The notes below the pieces were generated by a model, which had not been told where the DNA came from, did no database searches, and saw only the letters and a list, made by a program, of their open reading frames with translations. A DNA stretch of 64,000 nt from Prevotella sp. HJM029. GTDB lineage: Bacteria; Bacteroidota; Bacteroidia; Bacteroidales; Bacteroidaceae. The position numbers were made by a program, and so were the translations under genes. The stretch covers positions 1 through 64,000 of the forward strand of contig NZ_KK082677.1 of the NCBI RefSeq assembly GCF_000599605.1. Direction: 5' to 3'. Each line of letters opens with the position of its first letter. The first letter of the stretch is position 1. Below are positions 18,142-27,274 of the stretch, in pieces.

Positions 18142-19218
18142 TTACTTTACAAATACAACTGCGAGGCGGTTAGAAGTAGCACCTTGTACACCCTTACCAT
18201 CAGCCTTTTCAACAGTTACACCCTTATTCTTAAGATAATTAGCAACAACATTTGCACGATCTTGAGAAAGTTTCTTGTTGAGTGAGCTTGAACCTTCAGG
18301 AGAAGCTGTACCAATGATTTGTACCTTTGTACCTTGAGCAATACCATCAAGAACCTTCTTAGCGTCGCTTGTAAGGTTAGACTTGCCTTGAGCAAATGTT
18401 ACGAACAAAGGATTGATATCGCCATTTCCTGCTGCAGGAACTTCCTTAACAACTTCGCGAACAACCTCTTTTGGTTTCTTTGCCAACTGATCACGCAAAT
18501 CACTGATTTGTGAGTTAAGTGCGTCGATCTCGTTTTGATCACGAGGAGTAACAATCTTGAAGTTATGTGTACCATTAGAAGTCTTGAACTTGTAAACCAA
18601 ACCAGCGTTCAATTGAACAAAGCTGTGGTTAGCATTGTATTGAAGACCATCGTTAGCAAGATTGCGGCTAACAACATCTGTTCTATCATTCAAACCATAA
18701 ATAATTGCTGGTTCTACATAGAACTGCCAAGCCTTATCTGCACCAAAGTTAAATGCTAAATCCAAAGCCAACTTATTTGTCAAATTGTTGTGGTATGTTG
18801 TTGCTTTGTAGTTAGCATCATTACCAAAGAGGTGACCCCAACCAAGACCAGCAACAGCAATAACCTCAAATGGACGAGGCTGGCCTTTGTAACCACCAAA
18901 CCAGTTGCTCAAGTTAACAGTACCTAAAAGGCTGGTGTTAACGAAGCGAACGATTGTACCTGTTGATACCCAAGGCTTATTTGAGAAATAAGCATTACCC
19001 TCAACAGCCAAACCAAATACTGGAGTGAACCAGCGACCAATGCGAAGTCCTGCGTTTGGATCTAAGCCCTTCATCCAAGCGTGTCCTTTTGTTTTTGTTG
19101 CAACACCGCCGTTGATACCAACATAGATGTTATCAAATGTTTTGCTCTCCTGTACAGTTTGTGCAGAAGCTGAAACTGCCATTACAGCAGCAGCAAACAA
19201 TAAACCTAACTTTTTCAT
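18142..19218 (-). CDS. OmpA-family outer-membrane protein
   Basis: Outer-membrane barrel linked to peptidoglycan. Signal peptide MKKLGLLFAAAVMAVSASAQ (residues 1-20); barrel about residues 25-215 with alternating aromatic strands; a coiled-coil-like linker DQNEIDALNSQISDLRDQLAKK (about 227-248, split here in meaning only); C-terminal OmpA domain about 265-358 with GTASPEGS and NKKLSQDRANVVANYL, the peptidoglycan-binding region. 358 residues is typical for the major OmpA of Prevotella/Bacteroides. Own promoter (19278-19309) and own terminator (18085-18112) make it a single-gene transcript, probably abundant. Confidence 0.92.
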   Translation of the reverse strand: MKKLGLLFAAAVMAVSASAQTVQESKTFDNIYVGINGGVATKTKGHAWMKGLDPNAGLRIGRWFTPVFGLAVEGNAYFSNKPWVSTGTIVRFVNTSLLGTVNLSNWFGGYKGQPRPFEVIAVAGLGWGHLFGNDANYKATTYHNNLTNKLALDLAFNFGADKAWQFYVEPAIIYGLNDRTDVVSRNLANDGLQYNANHSFVQLNAGLVYKFKTSNGTHNFKIVTPRDQNEIDALNSQISDLRDQLAKKPKEVVREVVKEVPAAGNGDINPLFVTFAQGKSNLTSDAKKVLDGIAQGTKVQIIGTASPEGSSSLNKKLSQDRANVVANYLKNKGVTVEKADGKGVQGATSNRLAVVFVK

Positions 19219-19277
19219 GTCTCTCTAAAACTTAATTAATAATTATTGTTTTTAATCTTTTCCTAAAATTATGGGTG

Positions 19278-19309
19278 CAAAGTAATTAAAAATTATCGGA
19301 AACACCAAA
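19278..19309 (-). promoter_or_regulatory. Promoter of OmpA-type gene
   Basis: Minus strand TTTGG (19305-19309), 19-bp spacer and TTACTTTG (19278-19285), one mismatch to TAnnTTTG. About 60 bp upstream of the start codon. Confidence 0.75.
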
Positions 19310-19446
19310 CTTTTATTCGATAATTTATGCTAAAAGGCAGAAAAAAAGGCGAAAGTCAACTCTTCTCTACCCGTTTCTTTATAAAAGAAGAATGCTTTAT
19401 TCCCCTCCTTAGTTCCTATTCTACAACTTTTTTGTAATTTAGCACC

Positions 19447-19974
19447 ATGAAAAGAATCATTCTCATTACAGGAGGTCAACGCTCTGGGAAAAGTGCCTAT
19501 GCTGAGCAATTAGCCTTGTCACTTGATGCACATCCTATTTACATCGCTACAGCACACATTTGGGATGAAGAGTTTAGATTGCGCGTTATCCAGCATCAAA
19601 GGCGGCGCGGTAGGCAATGGGAGAACATTGAGGAGGAACGCCAGCTATCTAAACATTGCATATATAATAAGGTGTGCGTCATCGATTGTCTTACGCTATG
19701 GTACACGAATTTTTTCTATGGTGATGGGAAAAACACTGCAGAAGAAATAGATGTTCAAGAGGTTTTGCACAATTTAAAAGATGAATTTGATCGTTTCACC
19801 CGACAAGAGGCGACATTTATCTTTGTAACAAACGAAATCGGAAGCGGCGGCGTAAGCGACCATCTTCTGCAACGGAAATTCACCGATTTGGAAGGCTGGA
19901 TGAACCAATATGTAGCGCAACGCGCTGACGAAGTGATACTGATGGTCGCAGGAATCCCCGTAAAAATAAAATAA
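19447..19974 (+). CDS. cobU: Adenosylcobinamide kinase / adenosylcobinamide-phosphate guanylyltransferase
   Basis: Phosphorylates adenosylcobinamide and transfers GMP to it, preparing the nucleotide loop of cobalamin. P-loop GGQRSGKSAYAEQ at residues 9-21, guanylylation-site region ATAHIWDEEFRLRVIQHQRRRG (His residues near 45-50, given in shortened sense), VIDCLTLWYTN and TNEIGSGGV. 175 residues, full length. First gene of the cobU-cobT-cobS-cobC run; its stop abuts the next ATG. The 130 bp upstream hold no cobalamin-riboswitch-like element. Confidence 0.94.
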   Translation: MKRIILITGGQRSGKSAYAEQLALSLDAHPIYIATAHIWDEEFRLRVIQHQRRRGRQWENIEEERQLSKHCIYNKVCVIDCLTLWYTNFFYGDGKNTAEEIDVQEVLHNLKDEFDRFTRQEATFIFVTNEIGSGGVSDHLLQRKFTDLEGWMNQYVAQRADEVILMVAGIPVKIK

Positions 19975-21018
19975 ATGATGCACACCTTTCATATAACAGC
20001 TCCGAATGGGGAGCTACGAGAAGCATTGCAACAAAAGATTGACTCTCTCAACAAACCCAAAGGAGCAATGGGGCGTTTAGAGGACTTGGCTTTGCAGATT
20101 GGATTGATTCAAGGTGCGCTATCCCCGACTTTAGCGCATCCATGCCACCTGCTTTTCGGCGCCGATCACGGCATTGCAATCGAAAACGTATCGGCGTCTC
20201 CACAAGAAGTCACTTGGCAACAAATGATAAACTTCACACATGGCGGCGGCGGTGTGAACATGTTTTGTCGACAACACCACGTAGAGTTATTCCTCATCGA
20301 TGTAGGCGTAGCACACGACCTATCAAGCTACCCAATGATTCTCTCGCGAAAAATAGCATGTGGAACGAAGAACTTTCTCCATGGGCCGGCAATGACAGCC
20401 GAGCAATACGAACAAGCATTACAAACCGGAGCCGACATGGTTGACATTTGCGCACAAAAGGGATGCAACATTCTCTCCATCGGAGAAATGGGCATTGCCA
20501 ACACCAGTGCAGCAAGTTTATGGATGAGCATCTTTACAAAAACACCTTTATGCGATTGCATCGGAGCTGGCTCGGGACTTAACGAGGCAGGAATAGCCCA
20601 TAAAAACAAGATTCTGATGGAAGCGCTGCACCATTTCCACACACAACATCTTCCCGCGACAGCCGCACTCGCTTATTTCGGGGGCTTTGAAATGGTTGCC
20701 GCCGTAGGCGCGATGTTGCGCGCAGCAGAACAGAAAATGGTGATTCTCATCGATGGCTTCATCATGACAGCCTGCCTGTTGGCCGCCACACACATCCATA
20801 AAAACGTGCGCCACTATGCCATTTTCACCCATTGCAGCGAAGAGAAAGGCCATCGTTTGCTGCTCCAGCATTTGCGCGCCCGCCCCTTATTGTCGCTCGG
20901 CCTGCGCTTAGGCGAAGGAACAGGAGCGCTCTGCTGCTACCCCATCGTGGAGTCGGCCGTGCGCATGCTCAACGAGATGAACAACTTCGACAACGCTCAC
21001 ATCACCAAATATTTTTAA
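19975..21018 (+). CDS. cobT: Nicotinate-nucleotide-dimethylbenzimidazole phosphoribosyltransferase
   Basis: Makes alpha-ribazole phosphate from the lower-ligand base and nicotinate mononucleotide. Conserved regions: LNKPKGAMGRLEDLALQIG near residue 24, FGADHGIA, NFTHGGGGVNMFCRQ, GEMGIANTSAASLWM, GAGSGLNEAGIAHK, and the C-terminal LRLGEGTGALC that holds the catalytic Glu. 347 residues. The start codon directly follows the cobU stop; a second Met two residues later region is not an alternative of consequence. Part of the cobalamin operon. Confidence 0.94.
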   Translation: MMHTFHITAPNGELREALQQKIDSLNKPKGAMGRLEDLALQIGLIQGALSPTLAHPCHLLFGADHGIAIENVSASPQEVTWQQMINFTHGGGGVNMFCRQHHVELFLIDVGVAHDLSSYPMILSRKIACGTKNFLHGPAMTAEQYEQALQTGADMVDICAQKGCNILSIGEMGIANTSAASLWMSIFTKTPLCDCIGAGSGLNEAGIAHKNKILMEALHHFHTQHLPATAALAYFGGFEMVAAVGAMLRAAEQKMVILIDGFIMTACLLAATHIHKNVRHYAIFTHCSEEKGHRLLLQHLRARPLLSLGLRLGEGTGALCCYPIVESAVRMLNEMNNFDNAHITKYF

Positions 21019-21021
21019 CCC

Positions 21022-21828
21022 ATGCAACTCCCGATACATCCCACCACGACATGGAAAGACAAGCTCTTTGCGGCGCTCATCTTCTTCACACGCCTGCCCT
21101 TTTGGCGCATCTATCAGCCGCAGAAAGAAGCCTATGCGCACGTCGTTGAACTGTGGCCGCTCACGGGGTGGCTCACCGCGACGCTCACCGCAGCCACCAT
21201 GTATGGTTGCGCGCAAATCATGCCCACCACCACAGCCATCATCTTGGCCTTCGTCATGCGGCTGTTGCTCACGGGTGCGCTGCACGAAGACGGCTTGGCC
21301 GACTTTCTCGATGGTTTCGGAGCGGGGCGGAACGACGCGCAACAAACACTCCGCGTGATGAAAGACAGCCACATCGGCACCTATGGCGTGCTGGGGCTCA
21401 TCCTTTACGTTGCCCTGCTCTTCACCACATTGTCGCAACTGCCCATCACCATCGCCGCGTTAGTGGTGCTCGCCGCCGACCCCTTCGCTAAGATGATGGC
21501 CGCACAAATCACCCAAATGCTGCCCTATGCGCGAACAGCCGAGCAAGCCAAAAACAAAGTAATCTACCGCGCAATGTCCACCAAAGGCAAACTGCTACTG
21601 GCCATCCAAGGTCTGCTGCCGCTCATTCCGCTATGCTGGTATGTCGGGCTGCCCTACGAATGCCTCGTTCTCCCCGGCATCGTTTTCTACATGCTCTACC
21701 AACTCATGCGCCGCAAAATCAACGGCTACACCGGCGACTGCTGCGGCGCCCTGTTCCTCATCGTCGAACTGAGTTTCGTGCTCAGCTTCGTCGTTTTCTA
21801 CTACCAGAACAACCCTTTTGCAACATGA
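21022..21828 (+). CDS. cobS: Adenosylcobinamide-GDP ribazoletransferase
   Basis: Membrane enzyme that joins adenosylcobinamide-GDP with alpha-ribazole (phosphate) to give cobalamin. Recognised by FFTRLPFWR near residue 22, GALHEDGLADFLDGFGAGR (Mg-binding acidic residues, about 89-107), MKDSHIGTYGVLGL, and several hydrophobic segments. 268 residues is typical. Three bases after cobT, and overlapping cobC by 4 bp, so translation is likely coupled. Confidence 0.94.
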   Translation: MQLPIHPTTTWKDKLFAALIFFTRLPFWRIYQPQKEAYAHVVELWPLTGWLTATLTAATMYGCAQIMPTTTAIILAFVMRLLLTGALHEDGLADFLDGFGAGRNDAQQTLRVMKDSHIGTYGVLGLILYVALLFTTLSQLPITIAALVVLAADPFAKMMAAQITQMLPYARTAEQAKNKVIYRAMSTKGKLLLAIQGLLPLIPLCWYVGLPYECLVLPGIVFYMLYQLMRRKINGYTGDCCGALFLIVELSFVLSFVVFYYQNNPFAT

Positions 21829-22376
21829 AAATAACCCTCGTGCGCCACACGCGCGTGGCCCTTCCCCAAGGCACCTGCTATGGATGGAGCGATGTGCCCG
21901 TTGCGGATAGTTTTGAAGCCGAAGCCAAACAAACGCTCCGGAACCTGAAAGCCCACGAGCCTTTCGATGCCGTCTTCTCCTCGCCACTGCAGCGCGCACG
22001 CCAGCTGGCGGCCTTTTGTGGTTTTCCTGATGCCACGCTCGACGAGCGCCTGAAAGAGATGAATATGGGCGAATGGGAACTGCAACGCTATGACGACCTG
22101 CCTGCCCGCGACCCTTACATCCTCGAATGGTATGAAAACTACCTCACTTTGCCCACCCCGAAGGGTGAGAGTTTTCCGCAGTTGTATGCTCGCGTGACCA
22201 ACTTTCTCGAAGAGGTGGCGCGCCGCCCCTACAAACACATCGCCATCTTCGCCCATGGAGGAGTCTTGGCCTGCGCCGCCATCTACGCCCGTGCCATTTC
22301 CCCGGCAGAAGCCTTTGCCCACATCACCCCCTTCGGTGGCATCGAAACCATCGACATTCCGCCCCAGCGACAATAA
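21825..22376 (+). CDS. cobC: Alpha-ribazole phosphatase, histidine phosphatase family
   Basis: Removes phosphate from alpha-ribazole 5'-phosphate or adenosylcobalamin phosphate. The ATG at 21825 overlaps the cobS stop and gives MKITLVRHTRVALPQGTCYG, with the catalytic RH of LVRHT at residues 7-8, then SSPLQRARQLA, the acid Glu of EMNMGEWE, and the second catalytic His in FAHGG. 183 residues. The frame is open further upstream (from 21633) but that part lies inside cobS and is not plausible. Last gene of the cobalamin run. Confidence 0.92.
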   Translation: MKITLVRHTRVALPQGTCYGWSDVPVADSFEAEAKQTLRNLKAHEPFDAVFSSPLQRARQLAAFCGFPDATLDERLKEMNMGEWELQRYDDLPARDPYILEWYENYLTLPTPKGESFPQLYARVTNFLEEVARRPYKHIAIFAHGGVLACAAIYARAISPAEAFAHITPFGGIETIDIPPQRQ

Positions 22377-22381
22377 GCCAA

Positions 22382-22405
22382 CCCGTCGGCGAACCATTCG
22401 TCAGC
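22382..22405 (+). repeat. Isolated decayed unit of array B
   Basis: The stretch CCGTCGGCGAACCATTCG, just after the cobC stop, matches the array B unit core with one change in the loop and decay after it. It stands about 270 bp before the array itself. Confidence 0.7.
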
Positions 22406-22435
22406 AGCCTTAGGACACGGAGCCACGCGAGAAAT

Positions 22436-22630
22436 GGTAGGGGCGGCGCCTGTGTGCCCGCCCGAACGTCCGCGCAGCGGCGTTTTCATCCGCAAAGAGT
22501 ACGTCCCCACCCACAAATGAGGTGTTTCCATGCGTTGAAATGTTTGTATATTACGCATGATGCACACCTGCTAACGATGGATGCGCCCTTGCAGGGCGAC
22601 ACGGGCGGGCACACAGGCGCCGCCCCTACC
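22436..22630. repeat. Perfect 29-bp inverted repeat (REP-like)
   Basis: Arms 22436-22464 (starts GGTAGGGGCGGCGCC) and 22602-22630 (ends GGCGCCGCCCCTACC) are exact reverse complements, separated by 137 bp without a gene. The right arm is preceded by a small palindrome CGCCCT-TGC-AGGGCG at 22584-22598. The GC-rich GTAGGGGCGG type sequence resembles repetitive extragenic palindromes found in many genomes. Confidence 0.85.
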
Positions 22631-22657
22631 AACCTCCATCAAACCCTTCTGCCGCGC

Positions 22658-23085
22658 AACCTTTTTCGATTTAGTCCATCGGCGAACTGTTCGCCGGCAA
22701 CCTTTTTTCGTTTTAGTCCGTCGGCGAACTATTCGCCAGCAACCTTTTCTCGATTTAGTCCGTCGGCGAACTATTCGCCGGCAACCTTTTCTCGTTTTAG
22801 TCCGTCGGCAAACTGTTCGCCAGCGTACTTCTCTTGTTTTTGTCCGTCGGCGAACTATTCGCCGGCATACTTTTCTCATTTTTGTCCATCGGCAAACTGT
22901 TCGCTGGCAACCTTTTTCGATTTAGTCCGTCGGCAAACTGTTCGCTGGCAACCTTTTCTCGTTTTTGTCCATCGGCGGAGCCTCTTCCGGCAATCATTTC
23001 TTGTTTTAGTCCGTCGGCGGAGCCTCTTCCGCCAACCTTTTCACGTTTTAGTCCATCGGCGGAGGTTCTTCCGTCAACCTTTGCC
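22658..23085. repeat. Array B: 42-bp tandem repeat with variable stem
   Basis: Ten units, anchored on GTCC(A/G)TCGGC at 22674, 22716, 22758, 22800, 22842, 22884, 22925, 22967, 23009 and 23051; all steps are 42 bp except one of 41. The core is an inverted repeat, GGCGAA-CTA-TTCGCC in the common form and GGCGGA...TCCGCC in a later unit, followed by CAACCTTTTCTCGTTTTA. The array ends about 50 bp before the valS -7 element. Confidence 0.96.
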
Positions 23086-23137
23086 CATGAAACACGAAAA
23101 GTAATGCCGTTTATGAAAGGTTTACAGCTATTTTTCG

Positions 23138-23145
23138 TAATTTTG
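23138..23145 (+). promoter_or_regulatory. -7 element of valS promoter
   Basis: TAATTTTG matches TAnnTTTG, 45 bp before the valS start. No convincing -33 element is visible at the usual spacing. Confidence 0.5.
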
Positions 23146-23189
23146 CAGCCGATTGTTTCAATAACACGTAAAAGATAAATCATTCAAGC

Positions 23190-25886
23190 ATGGAACTTGC
23201 AAGTAAATATGATCCCCAAGCAGTTGAGGCGAAATGGTATGAATATTGGCTCAACAACAAACTCTTCAGTAGCAAACCCGATGGACGCGAACCCTACACG
23301 GTGGTGATTCCGCCACCCAATGTGACGGGTGTGCTGCACATGGGCCACATGCTCAACAACACCATCCAGGATATTTTGGTGCGCCGCGCCCGCATGGAAG
23401 GCAAAAATGCCTGCTGGGTGCCGGGAACCGACCATGCCAGTATTGCTACCGAGGCCAAGGTGGTGGCGCGCTTAGCCGAACAAGGCATTCAGAAGACCAA
23501 TCTCACCCGCGAAGATTTCTTGAAACATGCGTGGGACTGGACACACGAGCATGGCGGTATCATTTTGAAGCAACTGCGCAAGTTGGGCTGCTCGTGCGAT
23601 TGGGATCGCACTGCCTTCACCATGGATGAGGCACGCAGCGAAGGAGTGATAAAAGTGTTCTGCGACCTCTACAACAAGGGGCTCATCTACCGCGGCGTGC
23701 GCATGGTGAACTGGGATCCACAGGCACAGACGGCGCTCTCCGACGAGGAGGTTATCTACAAGGAAGAGCATTCGAAACTCTATTATTTGAAATATCGTGT
23801 GGTGGAAAGCGATTGCCAGCGCGTGGACGAGGGCAACGTCATCCATCAAGATGCGCAGGGCTATTATGCCGTCGTGGCCACCACGCGCCCCGAGACCATC
23901 ATGGGCGACTCGGCCATGTGCATCAACCCCAACGATGCGAAAAACACGTGGCTGAAAGGCAAGCACGTCATTGTGCCCTTGGTGAACCGCGAAATTCCCG
24001 TCATCGAAGACGATTACGTGGATGTGGAATTTGGAACCGGCTGCTTGAAGGTGACACCTGCCCACGACATCAACGACCATGCCTTGGGCTTGAAGCATGG
24101 CTTGGCAACCATCGACATTTTCAACGACAACGGCACCATCAGCGAGGCGGCCGGCCTCTATGTGGGCATGGATCGCATGGATGTGCGCCGCCGCATAGCC
24201 AAAGACCTCGAGGCTGCAGGACTGATGGAGAAGGTGGAAGATTATAACAACAAGGTGGGCTTCTCTGAGCGCACCAACGTGCCCATCGAACCGAAACTCT
24301 CCACGCAGTGGTTCCTTCGCATGCAGCACTTTGCCGACTTGGCTTTGGAACCGGTCATGAGCGACGACATCGAATTCTACCCCAAGAAATATAAAAACAC
24401 CTACCGCCATTGGCTCGAAAACATCAAGGATTGGTGCATCTCGCGTCAGCTTTGGTGGGGGCATCGCATTCCGGCCTATTACTTCACCGCGACCGATGGC
24501 AAGCGTTCTTTCGTCGTTGCTCCAACCGCTGAAGAGGCTTTGGCTAAAGCGCAAGCGCAGAACGGCAAGCTCACGGCAGCCGACTTAGAACAGGAGAGCG
24601 ACTGCTTAGACACGTGGTTCTCGTCGTGGTTGTGGCCCATCTCGGTGTTCGATGGCATCAACCATCCCGACAACGAAGAAGTGCGTTATTATTACCCCAC
24701 GTCCGACCTCGTAACCGGTCCCGACATTATCTTCTTCTGGGTGGCACGCATGATCATGGCCGGTTATGAATATCGCCGGACCTATCCGTTCAAACACGTT
24801 TATTTCACGGGCATTGTGCGTGACAAATTGGGTCGCAAGATGAGCAAGAGTCTTGGCAATTCACCCGATCCCATTGCTCTGATTGAAAAGTATGGCGCCG
24901 ATGGTGTGCGCATGGGTATGATGCTCAGCGCGCCCGCAGGCAACGACATTCTCTTCGACGAATCGCTGTGTGAGCAAGGGCGCAATTTCAACAATAAGAT
25001 ATGGAATGCCTTCCGCTTGGTGAAAGGCTGGAAGACGGCGCCCGTGGAACAACCCAAAGCCAACGAGCAGGCGGTGGAATGGTTTGCAGCAAAGCTCAAG
25101 CAAAGTCATGCCGAGCTGCAAGCACAATTCAAGCAATATCGTATTTCGGAAGCGTTGATGACCGTCTACAAACTCTTTTGGGACGAGTTCTCGAGCTGGT
25201 ATTTGGAAATGGTGAAGCCCGCTTATGTCAATGGTGAGGCGCAACCCATCGACCAAACCACCTACGATGCCACCATCGCTTTCTTCGACGACTTGCTCAA
25301 GATGTTGCATCCCTTTATGCCTTTCATCACCGAGGAGTTGTGGCAACACATCACCGACCGCAAGGAGGGCGAAAGCATCATGCGGGCAACGTTGCAGATG
25401 GATGCTCCGACCGCGCACGACGAGCAACTCATGGCCGATATTGAGCAAGTGAAACTCATGGTGAGCGGTGTGCGCACCGTGCGCAACCAAAAGAACATCG
25501 CGCCCAAAGAGCCGCTCACGCTGATTGCCATTGGCGACAATAAAATGCAAGCCTATAACAGCATCATCAGTAAGATGGCCAACCTCGAAGCCATCGATGT
25601 GGCCAAGGAGAAACCTGCCGACGCCAGCAGCTTCATGGTGGGCACCGATGAATATGCCGTTCCGTTGGGCAATCTCATCGATGTGGCGGCTGAAATCGAC
25701 AAGGCCGAGAAGGAATTGCAACACTTGGAGGGCTTCCTGATGGGCATTCGCAAGAAATTATCCAACGACAACTTCGTGGCACATGCGCCCGAGGCTGTTG
25801 TGGCACGCGAACGCAAGAAGGAGAGCGACTCGGTGGAGAAGATTGCGGCACTGAAGCAAACCATTGCCGAGCTCAAGAAGAAATAA
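23190..25886 (+). CDS. valS: Valyl-tRNA synthetase
   Basis: Class I aminoacyl-tRNA synthetase charging tRNA-Val. HIGH-type motif [17 protein letters not shown] at about residues 41-57; editing (CP1) domain about 210-390 with [10 protein letters not shown] and [17 protein letters not shown] motif [10 protein letters not shown] near residue 549; anticodon-binding domain about 610-760; C-terminal coiled coil about 835-898 rich in Lys/Glu. 898 residues is normal. Separated from cobC by array B, with its own -7 element at 23138, so probably a separate transcript. Confidence 0.97.
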   Translation: MELASKYDPQAVEAKWYEYWLNNKLFSSKPDGREPYTVVIPPPNVTGVLHMGHMLNNTIQDILVRRARMEGKNACWVPGTDHASIATEAKVVARLAEQGIQKTNLTREDFLKHAWDWTHEHGGIILKQLRKLGCSCDWDRTAFTMDEARSEGVIKVFCDLYNKGLIYRGVRMVNWDPQAQTALSDEEVIYKEEHSKLYYLKYRVVESDCQRVDEGNVIHQDAQGYYAVVATTRPETIMGDSAMCINPNDAKNTWLKGKHVIVPLVNREIPVIEDDYVDVEFGTGCLKVTPAHDINDHALGLKHGLATIDIFNDNGTISEAAGLYVGMDRMDVRRRIAKDLEAAGLMEKVEDYNNKVGFSERTNVPIEPKLSTQWFLRMQHFADLALEPVMSDDIEFYPKKYKNTYRHWLENIKDWCISRQLWWGHRIPAYYFTATDGKRSFVVAPTAEEALAKAQAQNGKLTAADLEQESDCLDTWFSSWLWPISVFDGINHPDNEEVRYYYPTSDLVTGPDIIFFWVARMIMAGYEYRRTYPFKHVYFTGIVRDKLGRKMSKSLGNSPDPIALIEKYGADGVRMGMMLSAPAGNDILFDESLCEQGRNFNNKIWNAFRLVKGWKTAPVEQPKANEQAVEWFAAKLKQSHAELQAQFKQYRISEALMTVYKLFWDEFSSWYLEMVKPAYVNGEAQPIDQTTYDATIAFFDDLLKMLHPFMPFITEELWQHITDRKEGESIMRATLQMDAPTAHDEQLMADIEQVKLMVSGVRTVRNQKNIAPKEPLTLIAIGDNKMQAYNSIISKMANLEAIDVAKEKPADASSFMVGTDEYAVPLGNLIDVAAEIDKAEKELQHLEGFLMGIRKKLSNDNFVAHAPEAVVARERKKESDSVEKIAALKQTIAELKKK

Positions 25887-25892
25887 CAACAG

Positions 25893-25914
25893 GGGGTGCC
25901 CACTGTGGTACCCC
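25893..25914. terminator. Possible hairpin after valS
   Basis: GGGGT and ACCCC enclose a further short pairing (CCAC/GTGG). Seven bases after the valS stop, but no U-tract follows, so the call is weak. Confidence 0.3.
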
Positions 25915-25982
25915 TCAACACATTCGCCGCATGACTCCATGGTCTTGCAGCTCAAAGGATAACGACAAATTAAAACAACGAC

Positions 25983-27185
25983 ATGACATCCCTACAACTT
26001 CATCCCACGAAATGGCTCACCGCCCTACTCGTGCTCATGGCAACGAGCTGGCTTTCGGCCTGTCACGACGACATTCCCGACGATCTCGCAAGAACGCGCA
26101 CAGCTACGCCGCAAGAGCGCACCATCATCATGTATTTGCCTTATTCGGGCAGTGGCTACAACAACCTCTACTCGTTTTTCGAGCAAAACATTCGTGACGT
26201 GGAGCAGAGCATCAAGCAGGCGGGTGGATTGGGCACCAACAACCTCTATGTGGTGATTGCCGACAATTCGCCCAACCGTGTCTACCTTTACCGCATTCGC
26301 ATGGAAGGCACCGAATGTGTGCACGACACCATCAAGCGCTACGATCACCCACGACTCATGGATGCACAATGGGTTACGCGTGTCATCAACGATGTGAAAA
26401 GCATCTCTGAAACTCCCAAATATGCCATGCTCGTGGGATGCCATGGCGAGGGATGGCTGCCTCCAAAGAACAATGTGACACGAGCTAAAACACGTTGGTT
26501 TGGCGGACCAGGCTACGCTATTAGCATCGCAGACTTCGCCCAAGGCATTGAGCAAACAGGTATCAAGTTAGAATATCTGCTCTTCGACGATTGCTATCTC
26601 TCGTGCGCTGAAGTAGCTTACGATTTGCGTAACGCCACCAACATGCTTATCGCCTCAACCAGCGAAGTGATGGCCGATGGTATGCCCTATGCCGAAGTAT
26701 TTCAATACCTCTCCTCACCACAACCAAATTTCGGTCAGCTCGTCAACAACTACATTGCTCATTATCAAAGGCAAAGCTACCCCTACGCCACCATCGGCGT
26801 CATCAACACGCAATACATTCAGTCCATGGCGCAACTGATGAAGCAAGTGAATGCCACCTACACGTGGAATACCGCTAACAACCATCAGTTGCAAGATTTA
26901 GATGGTGACCACTTTGTGCCTACCGTTTATTTTGATTTTGGAAGCTATGCCCGCGCACTCTTTGGCAGCAATCTGGCACTCTACAGCCAATACCAAACAC
27001 TCATGGCGCAGTTGGTGTCCTATAAAGGTAACACCGCTTACATCTACAATGCCAGTGGCACAACTACTCGAGTCAACGAGTTTAGCGGTATCACCATCAG
27101 CGACCCATCGGCCAACACTGGCCAATACGGCTATAATGTAGCCTTGCTCAAAACGCAAACGGCGTGGTGGGCAGCCTCGCATTAA
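25983..27185 (+). CDS. Clostripain-family (C11) cysteine peptidase lipoprotein
   Basis: Exported, probably lipid-anchored peptidase of the C11 family. Signal peptide with lipobox LSAC (Cys near residue 28) followed by HDDIPDD. The catalytic dyad is visible as His in MLVGCHGEGW (about residue 156) and Cys in LLFDDCYLSCAEVAYDL (about residue 204), the standard C11 spacing. Then ASTSEVMADGMPYAEVFQYL and a C-terminal half without recognised motifs. 400 residues. Family members cut after basic residues; the substrate here is unknown. Followed by a strong bidirectional terminator shared with the convergent nucleotidyltransferase. Confidence 0.85.
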   Translation: MTSLQLHPTKWLTALLVLMATSWLSACHDDIPDDLARTRTATPQERTIIMYLPYSGSGYNNLYSFFEQNIRDVEQSIKQAGGLGTNNLYVVIADNSPNRVYLYRIRMEGTECVHDTIKRYDHPRLMDAQWVTRVINDVKSISETPKYAMLVGCHGEGWLPPKNNVTRAKTRWFGGPGYAISIADFAQGIEQTGIKLEYLLFDDCYLSCAEVAYDLRNATNMLIASTSEVMADGMPYAEVFQYLSSPQPNFGQLVNNYIAHYQRQSYPYATIGVINTQYIQSMAQLMKQVNATYTWNTANNHQLQDLDGDHFVPTVYFDFGSYARALFGSNLALYSQYQTLMAQLVSYKGNTAYIYNASGTTTRVNEFSGITISDPSANTGQYGYNVALLKTQTAWWAASH

Positions 27186-27212
27186 ATGTTCGGTTACAAT
27201 AGCACTAAAGCA

Positions 27213-27253
27213 CAAAAAAGCAGACATCCTTTTAGCGGATACCTGCTTTTTTA
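27213..27253. terminator. Bidirectional terminator between C11 peptidase and nucleotidyltransferase
   Basis: AAAAAAGCAG with ATCC (left) and GGAT with CTGCTTTTTT (right) make a stem with one internal mismatch. Both strands end in a U-tract, as expected between two convergent genes. Confidence 0.85.
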
Positions 27254-27274
27254 ATGCTGTTTGGTCTCAAAGGG

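Noticed and set aside
19310-19446. Cobalamin riboswitch before cobU
   Set aside because: The interval is too short and no conserved box or multi-stem structure can be recognised.
22454-23104. Long reading frame across array B with 14-residue repeats (PSANCSPATF type)
   Set aside because: A 42-bp unit gives periodic stop-free reading by itself; the one 41-bp step breaks the frame, there is no start signal or export signal, and other frames on both strands are also open.
23472-24554. 360-residue ORF opposite valS
   Set aside because: Antisense shadow of a conserved synthetase with strong codon bias on the plus strand.
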